Shown piece by piece: positions 1 to 9,479 of a DNA stretch of 64,000 nt (the first letter of the stretch is position 1; each line of letters opens with the position of its first letter). This DNA is from Corynebacterium halotolerans YIM 70093 = DSM 44683 (GTDB lineage Bacteria > Actinomycetota > Actinomycetes > Mycobacteriales > Mycobacteriaceae), in assembly GCF_000341345.1 (NCBI RefSeq), contig NC_020302.1:910075-974074 (forward strand). Direction: 5' to 3'. Made by a program: the position numbers and the translations under genes. Under the pieces are notes generated by a model. It was given only the letters and a program-made list of their open reading frames with translations. It was not told the origin of the DNA and ran no database searches.

Positions 1-329
1 GCCGCGAGGAGCCCGAGAACTCCTTCTCGGACGCGTGGGGCACGGGCGGCACGGGCGGCAGGGGCGGTTCCGGCTTCGGCGGTGGCGGCTGGGGGAGCGC
101 CCCGAAGCGCGGCACGCCGAAGCGAACGGAGCGCAGCATCCCGACCCGGCCGAAGAACAACAACCTGCAGCTGGACGTCGGCGACCGCGTCAACCACGCC
201 AAGTACGGTCTGGGCACCGTGCTGTCCTCCGACGGTTCCGGGGCGCGCGCCACCGTGACCATCGACTTCGGCACCTCCGGCAAGGTGCGTCTGATGCTCA
301 TCGGCGGCGTGCCGATGGAGAAGCTCTAG
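1..329 (+). CDS. pcrA: ATP-dependent DNA helicase PcrA/UvrD1, C-terminal fragment
   Basis: This is the last 109 codons of an SF1A helicase gene that begins upstream of the window; the reading frame starts at base 3. A glycine/serine-rich linker is followed by the compact C-terminal domain typical of PcrA and UvrD, recognisable by LDVGDRVNHAKYGLGTV and the terminal basic-hydrophobic stretch. In PcrA this Tudor-like tail contacts RNA polymerase and is dispensable for unwinding. The helicase core is outside the window. The stop codon overlaps the stop of the convergent permease gene by 4 bp (CTAG). In M. tuberculosis uvrD1 also lies upstream of an M23 peptidase, perM, purN and purH, which supports the call. 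Confidence 0.88.
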   Translation, partial: REEPENSFSDAWGTGGTGGRGGSGFGGGGWGSAPKRGTPKRTERSIPTRPKNNNLQLDVGDRVNHAKYGLGTVLSSDGSGARATVTIDFGTSGKVRLMLIGGVPMEKL

Positions 330-3058
330 GTCTCCCGGTACTCCGGCTCCCCACGTCGGCGGTGGAACAACCCGCCGACGGCCGCGGCCGCCAGCGGAGT
401 GACCACCGCCAGCACGAGCACGATCCACCAGTCCACCCGGACGAAGCCGGCCTCGCCGACCTCGAGCACCGCGCCGTTGATGTCGGTGACCGTGCGGGTA
501 GCGCCCAGCCAGGAGGCCAGGTAGGCGGCGACGAGTCCCGTGACCGTCGCCACGCCCGCGAGCAACCCGGCCAGCACCGCGGACGTCCGCGACGCCAGCG
601 ACGGGTCGGCGCCGAGGGCGTCGAGCAGCGCGAACTGACGGCGTGACTGCGGGGCCGACAGGGCGAGCGCCAGGGCGACCACCACCAGGACGATCAGGCC
701 CAGCACCCCGGCGACCACGACGCTATAGCCCGGGAACGACCAGTGCTCCACCGTGTAGCTGACCTGGACACCGTAGGTCTCCTCCGCCAGGGTCTCGCGG
801 ATATCACGCTGGGTGGCGTGATCCAGTCCGCCGGAGGGCAGCAGCGTCGTGCCGAGGTAGACCGGCTCGATCCCCAGGGCCTGCGCCGCCTGCGGGCTCA
901 CGATCCGGCCAGGGAAGAGCTCCGGCAGGACCGCGTGCACCGGGAGGGTGGCTGAGCCCAGGACGACCGGTTCCTGCTCCCCGCCCACTTCACGCACCTG
1001 GAACTCCGCCTCCCCGGATGTCTCGCCGGTGCGCATCAGCACCGCCGGTCCCCGCAACGCCTCGGCGGCCGCGGCGCGTTTCCCCTCGTCCATCCCGGAG
1101 AACAGGGAGAGGATTTCCGGTCCGGCGATCAGCGCCTGGGCGTCCACGCCACCGAGTGCACCGGAGACGGGGGCGTGACGACGGTCGGGTAGGCACAGGG
1201 CGGCGGCCCCGGAGTCGGTGCGCGGATCCGATCCGTCCGGGGCGAGCAGGGTACCGCTCTCCTCGTCGTACATGCAGTGCTGCTGCCCGACCCGGTGCAG
1301 CTCGATCCACGGGACCGAGCTGCGGCCGAAGGGCAGGCCGTAGAGGTCGATGCTCTCGGCCGGGCCGACCTTGGAGCGGGCGAGTTCGACCGCCGGAGCG
1401 AGGTCCTCCTCGCTGAACTGCCCCGCAGACCCGAACGTGGGGGAGACGGTCAGTGCCTCCGGCCGGTAGACGGAGGCGTTGAGCGCCTGCGTGTGTGTCT
1501 GATTGGTCTGTTCGGTGGTGATGACCGTGAGTGCGATGAACACCAGGGCCATCAGCGCGGCCACCACCGGGACTGAACGCAACGACTGTCGGCCGGCATT
1601 TCGACCGGCAAGCCGCAACGCCAGGGGAGCTGAACGGGTGATGCGCCCTAACCCCCACACCAGCACGGGCGCCGTGGCTGCCAGCGAGAGGAGGAACAAC
1701 AGCAGCAGCACCGGTTCAAGGTCGTGGAGCAGCCTGCGGTCCGACTGCCCGCCGAGGACGCTCCCGGCCAGGAACCAACCCAGGACGATGATCACCAGCG
1801 CCACCGGGCCGACCGCCATCCAGGGCCGCCAGCCACGCATCCGGTCCGGGGTGGCCCCCTGGATGCCGGCGCTGATCGCCGCCCGCGCGGCGAGAACAGC
1901 CGGCAGGAAGGCGGCCAGCACGGAGCCGAGCACCGCGAAGCCCCAGGCCGCCACGACCGGAAGCCAGGGGACGGTCACCGGCCAACCGGGATTCTGCACC
2001 GCCCACCACAGGCTCGTTCCGCCCACCCCGAGGACCAGCCCGAGGGTGGCGCCGATCAGACCGGTGAACAGCCCGTAGGCGAGCACCGCCCAGCGGATCT
2101 GCCGCGGGGTGGCGCCCTGCGAACTCATGAGCGCGAAGACCCGGGACTGCCGGGAGACGGCGATGGTGAACACCGGGGAGATCAGCAGCAGAAGCAGCAC
2201 CACTCCGATCAGCACGATTGCCGCGGCGGAGATGACGGACAACCAGGTGGAGAGCGCGTTGTCGTGGATGAATGTGCCGGTGGAGCGGTACTCCGGGGCG
2301 AGTTCCTCGGCCGGTGGCGGGTCGTCGATGACGTCCTGGGACTGGACCAGGAAGCCGGCCTCGTTGAGGGCGAGCACGTCCTCCCAGGTGAAGGCGTCCG
2401 GGCCCGTGATCATCCACCCCGAGTCCGACGCCCCGAACCCGTCGACGCTGCGGTAGGCGGCCGGGTCGGCCAAGGTGGGCTCCACCGTCAGGGCGGCGTA
2501 TCCGGGCATCACGCCGCTGACCTGGAGGCTCCGGCCCGCCCGTTCGCCCGTATCCAGCTCGACCTCATCGCCCGCGTCCACGCCGAGGCGTGCGGCGGTT
2601 GATTTCGGCAGCATGATCTCGCCCGGCCCGGGCAGGGAGCCGGTCTCCGGGTCGAGGTTGCGGGGCAGGGCATCGGCGGACAGTTGGCGCACGTGGACAC
2701 TGTCGACGGCGGGACCCGCGCTGACCTCACTCAGCCGGTTCAGCCGCAGCTGTGCGGTGAACCCCTCGGGCAGGGCCGCCGCAAGGTGCTCCTGCTCGGA
2801 GAATCCGGGCGGTTCCTCCGCACCGGAGCAGTGGGCCTGGGTGGCGTCGGGCGACTGGATGCACTGCCCACCCGAGTACCAGGCGACGGTGCGGGGTTCG
2901 GCGATCCGCAGGGCGGACTGGTTGGACCAGGCCCACACCAGGTTGACGGAGAACAGGGCGACCGGGAGGGCGACCAGCAGGATTGCGGCGAGCAGGCGCA
3001 GCGGGTGGCGGGCCATGTCGCGCCGGGTCGGTCGGGTGGCGGCGAGCAGTGAGCTCAT
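326..3058 (-). CDS. FtsX-like ABC transporter permease
   Basis: A 910-residue integral membrane protein of the MacB/FtsX (type VII) permease class. There is one N-terminal membrane segment at about residues 21-43, a large extracytoplasmic domain of about 230 residues, a cluster of helices from about 275 to 500, a second extracytoplasmic domain, and three C-terminal helices. This is the duplicated FtsX layout in which the permease works as a single chain. Such transporters couple ATP hydrolysis outside the membrane to mechanical work or to expulsion of peptides, lipids or drugs; the substrate here cannot be read from sequence. The start codon overlaps the stop of the ATPase gene by 4 bp (ATGA), so the pair is translationally coupled. 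The gene ends tail-to-tail with pcrA. Confidence 0.85.
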   Translation of the reverse strand: MSSLLAATRPTRRDMARHPLRLLAAILLVALPVALFSVNLVWAWSNQSALRIAEPRTVAWYSGGQCIQSPDATQAHCSGAEEPPGFSEQEHLAAALPEGFTAQLRLNRLSEVSAGPAVDSVHVRQLSADALPRNLDPETGSLPGPGEIMLPKSTAARLGVDAGDEVELDTGERAGRSLQVSGVMPGYAALTVEPTLADPAAYRSVDGFGASDSGWMITGPDAFTWEDVLALNEAGFLVQSQDVIDDPPPAEELAPEYRSTGTFIHDNALSTWLSVISAAAIVLIGVVLLLLLISPVFTIAVSRQSRVFALMSSQGATPRQIRWAVLAYGLFTGLIGATLGLVLGVGGTSLWWAVQNPGWPVTVPWLPVVAAWGFAVLGSVLAAFLPAVLAARAAISAGIQGATPDRMRGWRPWMAVGPVALVIIVLGWFLAGSVLGGQSDRRLLHDLEPVLLLLFLLSLAATAPVLVWGLGRITRSAPLALRLAGRNAGRQSLRSVPVVAALMALVFIALTVITTEQTNQTHTQALNASVYRPEALTVSPTFGSAGQFSEEDLAPAVELARSKVGPAESIDLYGLPFGRSSVPWIELHRVGQQHCMYDEESGTLLAPDGSDPRTDSGAAALCLPDRRHAPVSGALGGVDAQALIAGPEILSLFSGMDEGKRAAAAEALRGPAVLMRTGETSGEAEFQVREVGGEQEPVVLGSATLPVHAVLPELFPGRIVSPQAAQALGIEPVYLGTTLLPSGGLDHATQRDIRETLAEETYGVQVSYTVEHWSFPGYSVVVAGVLGLIVLVVVALALALSAPQSRRQFALLDALGADPSLASRTSAVLAGLLAGVATVTGLVAAYLASWLGATRTVTDINGAVLEVGEAGFVRVDWWIVLVLAVVTPLAAAAVGGLFHRRRGEPEYRET

Positions 3059-3753
3059 CGGTGATCATCCTCCGGCAGGACGTGGCCGTCGCGGACCATG
3101 ATGACACGGTCCGCCCAGCCGGCGAACCGCGGTTCATGTGTGACCAGCAGGCCCGCGGCCCCGGCGTCGACCCGGTCACGCAGGATGCGCAGCACGTCGT
3201 CGCCGGTGGTGGTGTCGAGCGCGCCCGTCGGCTCGTCGGCCAGCAGCACGGAGCGCTCACCGATCAGGGCGCGGGCAATGGCCGCCCGCTGGGCCTGGCC
3301 GCCCGAGATCTCCTCCGGGTAGCGGTCGGCCACTCCCTCGAGGCCGACCTCGGCCAGGGCGGTCTCCGCGGAGCGACGGCACTCGGCGGGGGAGAGACCG
3401 TCGAGCTCGAGCGGGAGGGAGACGTTCTCCCCGACGGTCAGGGTGGGCACGAGGTTGTAGTGCTGGAAGACCAGACCGAGGCGGGTGCGGCGCAGCTGGG
3501 CGGCCTTGCCCGGTGAGAGGTCGGCGGCGTCGACGCCGTCGATGAGCACGCGTCCCGACGTCGGCGGCTGCAGCAGGCCCGCGACGTTGAGGAGAGTGGA
3601 CTTGCCGGAGCCGGAGGGCCCCATGACGGCGACGAGCTCACCGGGCTCCAGGGCCAGGGAGACGTCGTCGAGCGCGACGACGCGGCGCGGGCCGTCGCCG
3701 AAGACACAGGAGACGTCCTGGAGTTCCAGGGGATACGGATCGGTGGGGGACAT
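3055..3753 (-). CDS. ABC transporter ATP-binding protein (LolD/MacB type)
   Basis: The 232-residue ATPase partner of the adjoining permease. Walker A is GPSGSGKST at residues 45-53. The signature ISGGQAQR is near residue 149, followed by Walker B VLLADEPTGALD, which ends in the GALD variant usual in the LolD/MacB/FtsE group. Length is normal for the family. It sits 6 bp after the PadR gene and 4 bp into the permease gene, so the three form one operon read leftward and probably respond to the ligand sensed by the PadR protein. Cytoplasmic, membrane-associated. Substrate unknown. Confidence 0.9.
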   Translation of the reverse strand: MSPTDPYPLELQDVSCVFGDGPRRVVALDDVSLALEPGELVAVMGPSGSGKSTLLNVAGLLQPPTSGRVLIDGVDAADLSPGKAAQLRRTRLGLVFQHYNLVPTLTVGENVSLPLELDGLSPAECRRSAETALAEVGLEGVADRYPEEISGGQAQRAAIARALIGERSVLLADEPTGALDTTTGDDVLRILRDRVDAGAAGLLVTHEPRFAGWADRVIMVRDGHVLPEDDHR

Positions 3754-3759
3754 GGTGGG

Positions 3760-4296
3760 TCAGGCCTCCTGGTCTGTGGTGGGGTGGGCGAGCGCCTCGA
3801 CGCGGTCGAGCCAGCGGGCCTCGGCCTCGAGGTCGAAGATGCGGCGTTCCAGTTGGAGACGTTCCGCCGTGCGGGTGGCACCCAGGTCACGGGAGGCGCG
3901 GTGAAGCCCGCGCAGCTCCCGCAGGGTGGCGCGGCGCTGCCGGTCGAGCAGGGCGATGAGGTCGACGTCGTGCCGGGCGGCGGCCAACGAGACCTTGATG
4001 ACGAGTTCGTCGCGTTCGGACTTCGGCCGTAGCACCGGGTCGGCCCACCAGTCCTCGACGGCGGCGTGTCCGGCGTCGGTGAGCCGGTAGGTTTCAGCGG
4101 TGCGGCCGGTGGGGCCGGTGATCTGGCCGGCGGCCTCGATCAGCTCGTCGCGTTCCAGGCGGGCGAGGGTCTGGGTGACCTGCCCGATGTTGAGCGGCCA
4201 CACCTCCTCGGTGAGCGCCAGGAAGCGTTGCTGGAGTTGGCTGGCGGAGCCGGGCTGCTCGGCGAGCAGGGCCAGCAGGGATGATTTGATGGGCAT
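3760..4296 (-). CDS. PadR-family transcriptional regulator
   Basis: A 178-residue protein with an N-terminal winged helix (residues about 1-85) and a long helical C-terminal dimerisation region of the Vir_act_alpha type. PadR proteins usually repress a neighbouring transporter and release DNA when a toxic small molecule binds. It is the first gene of the operon with the ABC ATPase and permease. Two copies of an inverted repeat lie 32-71 bp upstream of its start and are probably its own operators, so the operon is expected to be self-repressed and inducible by substrate. The inducing compound is not predictable from sequence. Confidence 0.85.
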   Translation of the reverse strand: MPIKSSLLALLAEQPGSASQLQQRFLALTEEVWPLNIGQVTQTLARLERDELIEAAGQITGPTGRTAETYRLTDAGHAAVEDWWADPVLRPKSERDELVIKVSLAAARHDVDLIALLDRQRRATLRELRGLHRASRDLGATRTAERLQLERRIFDLEAEARWLDRVEALAHPTTDQEA

Positions 4297-4327
4297 GGCG
4301 AGGTCCTCGTGGGTGAGGGGACGAAGT

Positions 4328-4367
4328 GGTTACCCGGTAACCATGAGGGGGAAGTTACCCGGTAACC
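4328..4367. promoter_or_regulatory. Tandem palindromic operators for the PadR regulator
   Basis: GGTTACCCGGTAACC at 4328-4342 is a perfect 7+1+7 inverted repeat. A second copy with 6-base arms lies at 4353-4367, with centres 25 bp apart (between two and three helical turns). Both are just upstream of the padR start. The position and symmetry fit autoregulation by a dimeric winged-helix protein. Seen directly in sequence; binding by this PadR is inferred. Confidence 0.7.
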
Positions 4368-4505
4368 AACAAGGTGTCCACCGGGGCGGGTCGGCACTGC
4401 CCCCTCGCGGTATTCACCGCTTTTGCGGGAACCTGAGGATGTGGGCCGGAAAAGGTTATGGGGCCGTTACTTTCCTGGTCCGGAGGCCGGGGGACGGGGA
4501 TGCAA

Positions 4506-4540
4506 AAAAGAGACCCGGCCGTTATGGCCGGGTCTCTTTT
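4506..4540 (-). terminator. Rho-independent terminator after the M23 peptidase gene
   Basis: A perfect 15-bp stem (4506-4520 with 4526-4540) with a GTTAT loop. The stem starts with AAAA and ends with TTTT, so it can act in both directions. It lies 12 bp past the leftward M23 stop codon and separates it from the PadR operon promoter. Confidence 0.85.
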
Positions 4541-4552
4541 CGGAAGCGGAAG

Positions 4553-5305
4553 TTATGCGATGGTGATGCCGCGCTCGGCGAACCACGGAACCGGATCCAC
4601 GGCACCGTTGCCGGTCGGGTGGATCTCGAAGTGGAGGTGGGAACCGGTGGAGAAGCCCTCATTGCCCATGCCGGCGATCTTCTGGCCGGCGGTGACGCGC
4701 TCGCCGACCCCGACATCCAGGGTCGACATGTGGCCGTAGACCGACATGGAGCCGTCGTCGTGCTGGATGCGGATCCACTGGCCGTAGCCGGAGGCCGGGC
4801 CGGAATCGATGACGGTGCCGTCCATGACCGCGACGATCGGGGTGCCGATCGGGGCGGCGATGTCGATGCCGGCGTGGAGGGTGCCCCAGCGCATGCCGTA
4901 ACCGGAGGTGAAAGCGCCCTCGGCGGGCTTGACCACGGAGGGCGCACGGGCGGCGAGGTCGGCCTGGGCGCGCTCGACGCTGTACTGGACGGCCTTGGTC
5001 AGCTGATCCTCGATATTGGAGACCGGCTTGAACTCGGAGATCGCCAGAATCTGCGGGGCGGCCCCGGCGAGGGAGGAGGACATCTGGGCGGCGTCGTTGG
5101 CCAGCTCATAATCGACGTTCGCGACCTCCGGGGAGGCCGGGGTCTCGGACTGGCTCTGCAGCGTCGCGGCCGCGGCGCCACCGGCGCCGGCGGAAGAAAC
5201 CGTGCCCGTGGCAACGGCAACGAGGGCGACCCGGCCCTTGGTCGTCTGCGAGGCGGTGAACTTGCGGTGCCTACCTCCGGTCGACCGCTGAGCCTTGATG
5301 AGCAT
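4553..5305 (-). CDS. M23 family metallopeptidase (LytM-type cell wall endopeptidase)
   Basis: A 250-residue exported peptidase. A basic N-terminus and hydrophobic Ala-rich segment (about residues 24-48) form a signal peptide or anchor. The C-terminal LytM domain carries the zinc ligands H144 and D148 in HAGID and the HLHFE motif with H223 and H225. Family members cut peptidoglycan cross-links or stems during growth and division. The start at 5305 is preferred over the longer GTG start at 5341 because GGAAGAAG lies a few bases upstream of it. M. tuberculosis has a related peptidase (Rv0950c) in the same place. The upstream region holds several GTAAC/GTTAC words, reminiscent of MtrA control of cell wall hydrolases, but no clear direct repeat. 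Confidence 0.85.
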   Translation of the reverse strand: MLIKAQRSTGGRHRKFTASQTTKGRVALVAVATGTVSSAGAGGAAAATLQSQSETPASPEVANVDYELANDAAQMSSSLAGAAPQILAISEFKPVSNIEDQLTKAVQYSVERAQADLAARAPSVVKPAEGAFTSGYGMRWGTLHAGIDIAAPIGTPIVAVMDGTVIDSGPASGYGQWIRIQHDDGSMSVYGHMSTLDVGVGERVTAGQKIAGMGNEGFSTGSHLHFEIHPTGNGAVDPVPWFAERGITIA

Positions 5306-5557
5306 ATATCTTCTTCCGTCGTTATCCGTCTTCGTCGCCACCGGCCGCGTTACCTTCGCAACCTATATTGTGACCGCTTCGTTATTTACCGGAGGTAACG
5401 ATAGCGTCTCGATCCGATCCGGGCAACCCCGGACAACCTGAGAGAAATTAAATCGCCTTATGCTTCACAAACGTTACAGAATTAGCGCAGGCAAAACTTT
5501 CCGCCCCCGAGAGGGGGAGCGGCCTTCGTCGCGCCAAACCGGGGCGGAGCGGCGGGC

Positions 5558-7249
5558 GTGGCACAGTGGGACCCGATGAGCAAGAAGAGCAGTCCGCAGT
5601 CCCGGCCTTCGCGACGCCCCCGCAGCCGGACCAGCGGCCCGCAGCCGGCGCGCACCGCGGCCGGACGAGCGGCGGGCACGCAGCGGAGCGACAGGGGGCG
5701 GCGGGCGTCGGCACGCGCGAAGAAGAAGGACGCGAAGCAGCAGCCGACGGCACCGACGACACTGGGCGGACGCCTCCGCCGCTATCTGCCTGTGGTGCTG
5801 ATCCCCAATGTCGTCGTCGTGCTCGGCATCGTCGTCGTGGCCCTCGCCGGACTGATGCTGTCGTCGACGACCCTGACCGCGCTGCCGGCGAGCGTCGCGC
5901 AGCTGTGGCTCGTCCTCAACCTCGTTCCCGTCACCGGGGGAGCGGTGGAGCTCGGCGTCCTGCCCATACTGCCCGCCATCGGGTTGATCGCGATGATCGC
6001 CCGCCGTGTGCACGGCGCGGTGAAGGACCGCGTCAGCATCGCCGACCTCGCCGTCCTCGCCGCCTGCACGCTGCTCGTGCCCGTAGTGCTGACACTGGCC
6101 GCGGCGGCGATGATGTGGGACGCCGGCCGGGTCTTCGCCGTCGGTCCGCCCCCGCTCGGCGACGCCGTCCTGCGCACCCTCGTCGTCCACCTCGTCGGCC
6201 TCGTGCTCGGCATGGGTGCCCGCCTGTGGCGCGCACTGCTGCGGCGCTACGGACTGCCCGGCTGGCTGGTCGACGCCGCGGGCAACGCGTGGCGTTTCCT
6301 CACCTGGTTGGCGGGCGCCGCCCTGCTGGTTCTGCTGGTTCTGCTGATCGCGGGCTGGGGGCGCCAGGGTGACCTGCTCGCCCCCTACGACGGGGTGGAC
6401 GCCGTGGCGGCGCTGGTGGCCGTCAGTCTCCTCTATCTGCCGAACGCGCTCATCGCGACCTCCGGCGTGCTGCTGGGCTCCGAGTTCAACTTCGGTGAGG
6501 CGTCGGTCTCCCTGTTCTCCATCCACCTGGTGCCGCTGCCGCCGCTGCCGCTGCTCGGCGTCATTCCAGGGACCGCCTCCGAGTGGGCGGTGGTGCTGCT
6601 CGCGGTCCCGGCCGTCCTCGCCGCCGTGCTCGCGTACCGGGGCCGGCCGACCGGCGCGCAGGCGCTGGCGGGCGGTGTTCTCGCCGCCGTCATCGTGTTC
6701 GTCGCCTGCTACCTCACGCGTGGGGTGATCGGTTACTACGGTCCCTCCGGTCCCATGCTGTGGCTGACCCCCGCGCTGGCGTTCGTGTGGGTGGCCGGTG
6801 CCGGCCTCGCCGTCGCCGTCGTGGGCAGGATTGCGGAGCTGCGGTCTGCGGCGCCGGAGGCTGAGCCTGAAGAGCAGGAGGCCGGTGAGGTTCCCGATGG
6901 GACCGAGGCCGCGGAGACCTCCGGGCAGGACGAGGGGACGGACGAGGAAACGGACGACGACTTCGACGCCCCCGGGGACGCAGAGGATCCGGAGGACACT
7001 GAGAACCCGGAGGAGGCCGCCGCCGAAGACACCCACGAGGACTCCGGAGCCGACGCGGAGCCGGAGGCCGAATCCGTCCCCGCTGAGGACGCCCCGGACG
7101 CCGGTCCAGAAGCGGACCCGGTCGAGGAACCGGTGGAGGCCGCCGCGGAGGACATCACCGAAGACGGCAACGAGGAGACCGCCGAGGACTCCCCCGGAGA
7201 AGGTGGGGAAGAGCCGGGCGAGGCCGGGAATCCGGACCCCAGGGGCTAG
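5558..7249 (+). CDS. perM: PerM-like membrane protein (DUF6350) with acidic tail
   Basis: A 563-residue protein with a basic Ser/Arg-rich N-terminus (about 65 residues), eight or nine membrane segments (about residues 75-425), and a tail of about 130 residues dominated by Glu, Asp, Ala and Pro that is certainly disordered. Position directly upstream of purN and purH matches M. tuberculosis Rv0955 (PerM), a divisome-associated protein needed under magnesium limitation and in chronic infection. The role here, stabilising cell division at the membrane, is by analogy. The GTG at 5558 has GGAG eight bases upstream; the ATG at 5576 (MSKKSS) is an alternative start. Confidence 0.78.
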   Translation: MAQWDPMSKKSSPQSRPSRRPRSRTSGPQPARTAAGRAAGTQRSDRGRRASARAKKKDAKQQPTAPTTLGGRLRRYLPVVLIPNVVVVLGIVVVALAGLMLSSTTLTALPASVAQLWLVLNLVPVTGGAVELGVLPILPAIGLIAMIARRVHGAVKDRVSIADLAVLAACTLLVPVVLTLAAAAMMWDAGRVFAVGPPPLGDAVLRTLVVHLVGLVLGMGARLWRALLRRYGLPGWLVDAAGNAWRFLTWLAGAALLVLLVLLIAGWGRQGDLLAPYDGVDAVAALVAVSLLYLPNALIATSGVLLGSEFNFGEASVSLFSIHLVPLPPLPLLGVIPGTASEWAVVLLAVPAVLAAVLAYRGRPTGAQALAGGVLAAVIVFVACYLTRGVIGYYGPSGPMLWLTPALAFVWVAGAGLAVAVVGRIAELRSAAPEAEPEEQEAGEVPDGTEAAETSGQDEGTDEETDDDFDAPGDAEDPEDTENPEEAAAEDTHEDSGADAEPEAESVPAEDAPDAGPEADPVEEPVEAAAEDITEDGNEETAEDSPGEGGEEPGEAGNPDPRG

Positions 7250-7259
7250 GATCGGCCGG

Positions 7260-7868
7260 GTGACCTTCACCACCGACCCGATCACCCCGATCAATACTGT
7301 CGTGCTCGTCTCCGGTTCGGGGACGCTGCTGCAGGCCATCCTCGACAACCAGGACGAGCATTACCGCGTCAGTCTCGTCGTCGCGGACGTGGAGTGCCCG
7401 GCGCTGGACCGCGCGGAAGCCGCGGGCGTCGCCACGCGGGTCGTCCCGCTCGGCGGCGACCGGGATGCCTGGAATGATGCGCTGGCCGCCGCCGTCGAGG
7501 AGGCCGCCCCGGGCCTCGTCGTCTCCGCGGGATTCATGAGGATCCTCGGTGCCGGCTTCCTCGACCGTTTCGACGAACGCATCATCAACACCCATCCCGC
7601 GCTGCTGCCGTCGTTCCCGGGGGCGCACGCCGTCCGTGACGCGCTCGCCCACGGGGTCAAGGTCACCGGTTCCACCGTCCACTTCATCGACGCCGGAGTG
7701 GACACCGGCCCGATCATCGCCCAGCAGGCCGTGCCGGTCGAGCCGGAGGACACCGAAAGTTCCCTGCACGAGCGAATCAAGCAGGTCGAACGCCAGCTCA
7801 TCGTGTCGGTGCTGCGCAGCGCACGCATCGACGAATCCACCAGGAAGGTTGAGTTCATCCATGAGTGA
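7260..7868 (+). CDS. purN: Phosphoribosylglycinamide formyltransferase
   Basis: A 202-residue folate-dependent GAR transformylase (third step of purine synthesis, transfer of formyl from 10-formyl-THF to GAR). The SGSGT phosphate loop is near residue 18. The catalytic triad equivalents are N110 and H112 in NTHPALLPS and D148 in GVDTGP. Length is normal. The GTG start at 7260 gives a protein that begins just before the first beta strand. It overlaps purH by 8 bp (purH ATG at 7861), so the two purine genes are translationally coupled. Confidence 0.95.
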   Translation: MTFTTDPITPINTVVLVSGSGTLLQAILDNQDEHYRVSLVVADVECPALDRAEAAGVATRVVPLGGDRDAWNDALAAAVEEAAPGLVVSAGFMRILGAGFLDRFDERIINTHPALLPSFPGAHAVRDALAHGVKVTGSTVHFIDAGVDTGPIIAQQAVPVEPEDTESSLHERIKQVERQLIVSVLRSARIDESTRKVEFIHE

Positions 7869-9429
7869 TGACCGCAAGGCAATCAAGCGCGCGCTGATCA
7901 GCGTCTACGACAAGACCGGTCTCGAGGACCTGGCGCAGGCCCTCCACGGGGCGGGCGTGGAGATCGTCTCCACCGGCTCCACCGCGAAGAAGATCGCGGA
8001 CCAGGGCATCCCGGTCACCCCCGTCGAGGACCTCACCGGCTTCCCGGAGTGCCTCGAGGGCCGCGTGAAGACCCTCCACCCGAAGGTCCACGCCGGCATC
8101 CTCGCCGACACCCGCAAGGATGACCACCTGACCCAGCTCGATGAGCTCGGCGTCGAGCCCTTCCAGCTCGTCGTGGTCAACCTCTACCCGTTCACCGAGA
8201 CCGTGGCCTCCGGCGCCGACTTCGACGCCTGCGTCGAGCAGATCGACATCGGCGGCCCCTCCATGGTGCGTGCCGCGGCGAAGAACCACCCGTCCGTCGC
8301 GGTCGTCGTCGACCCGGCGCGCTACGGCGACGTCGCGAAGGCGCTCGCCGACGGTGGCTTCTCCCGCGCCGAGCGCACCGGGCTGGCCGTCGATGCCTTC
8401 CGCCACACCGCCTCCTACGACGTCGCGGTCGCCTCCTGGCTGGGCGAGCAGAACGACGCCGAGACCTTCCCGGCGTGGATCGGCTCCTCCCACGAGCGCG
8501 CCGCAACGCTGCGTTACGGCGAGAACCCGCACCAGGCCGCCGCACTCTACGCCGACGCCGGCGCCGGGGGGCTGGCCAATGCCGAGCAGTTCCACGGCAA
8601 GGAGATGAGCTACAACAACTACCAGGACGCCGACGCCGCCTGGCGCGCCGCCTGGGACCACGAGCGTGCCTGCGTGGCCATCATCAAGCACGCGAACCCC
8701 TGCGGCATCGCCGTGTCCGACGAGTCCATCGCCGCCGCGCACTCCGCCGCCCACGCGTGTGACCCGCTGTCCGCCTTCGGTGGCGTGATCGCCGCCAACC
8801 GGGAGGTCAGCGTCGAGATGGCCGAGCAGGTCAAGGACATCTTCACCGAGGTCGTCATCGCCCCCTCCTACGAGGACGGCGCCATCGAGGTGCTGCAGGC
8901 CAAGAAGAACATCCGCATCCTGCAGGCCGGGGCCCCCGAGCGCGCCGGCCACGAGCTGAAGCAGATCTCCGGCGGCGTCCTGGTGCAGGAGCGCGACACC
9001 CTCCAGGCCGAGGGCGACGCCGCCGCGAACTGGACCCTGGCCGCCGGTGAGGCCGCCTCCGCCGACGTGCTCGCCGACCTCGAGTTCGCCTGGCACGCCG
9101 TGCGCTCCGTGAAGTCCAACGCCATTCTGCTGGCCGCCGACGGCGCGACCGTCGGCGTGGGCATGGGCCAGGTCAACCGCGTCGACTCCGCCAAGCTGGC
9201 CGTCGAGCGCGCCAACACCCTGGGCGACGGTGCCCAGCGCGCCCAGGGTGCGGTGGCCGCCTCTGACGCGTTCTTCCCCTTCGCCGACGGCTTCGAGGTC
9301 CTGGCGGAGGCCGGCGTGAAGGCCGTCGTGCAGCCGGGTGGCTCCATCCGCGATGAGGAGGTCATCGCCGCCGCGGAGAAGGCCGGCGTGACCATGTACT
9401 TCACCGGTGCGCGCCACTTCGCGCACTAG
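7861..9429 (+). CDS. purH: Bifunctional AICAR transformylase / IMP cyclohydrolase
   Basis: A 522-residue cytosolic enzyme for the last two steps of IMP synthesis. Residues about 1-150 are the MGS-like IMP cyclohydrolase domain ([20 protein letters not shown]). The remainder is the AICAR formyltransferase domain with KHANPCG in the middle and VQPGGSIRD near the C-terminus. Full length and intact. It is co-transcribed with purN through an 8-bp overlap and followed at once by a strong terminator. Confidence 0.97.
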   Translation: MSDDRKAIKRALISVYDKTGLEDLAQALHGAGVEIVSTGSTAKKIADQGIPVTPVEDLTGFPECLEGRVKTLHPKVHAGILADTRKDDHLTQLDELGVEPFQLVVVNLYPFTETVASGADFDACVEQIDIGGPSMVRAAAKNHPSVAVVVDPARYGDVAKALADGGFSRAERTGLAVDAFRHTASYDVAVASWLGEQNDAETFPAWIGSSHERAATLRYGENPHQAAALYADAGAGGLANAEQFHGKEMSYNNYQDADAAWRAAWDHERACVAIIKHANPCGIAVSDESIAAAHSAAHACDPLSAFGGVIAANREVSVEMAEQVKDIFTEVVIAPSYEDGAIEVLQAKKNIRILQAGAPERAGHELKQISGGVLVQERDTLQAEGDAAANWTLAAGEAASADVLADLEFAWHAVRSVKSNAILLAADGATVGVGMGQVNRVDSAKLAVERANTLGDGAQRAQGAVAASDAFFPFADGFEVLAEAGVKAVVQPGGSIRDEEVIAAAEKAGVTMYFTGARHFAH

Positions 9430-9454
9430 CCCGCCGTGATCAGGCGATGACTGA

Positions 9455-9479
9455 GGGAGCCCTAGCGGGCTCCCTTTTT
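9455..9479 (+). terminator. Rho-independent terminator after purH
   Basis: An 8-bp stem GGGAGCCC/GGGCTCCC with a TAGC loop followed by TTTTT. Its left part overlaps the last codons of the convergent RDD gene. Confidence 0.88.

Noticed and set aside
5474..7348. Minus-strand open frame of 624 codons opposite perM
   Set aside because: The PerM frame has regular membrane helices and fits the purNH synteny. The antisense frame is low-complexity and has no ribosome site.
7855..9426. Minus-strand open frame of 523 codons opposite purH
   Set aside because: PurH is certain on the plus strand; the opposite frame is a third-position GC artefact.
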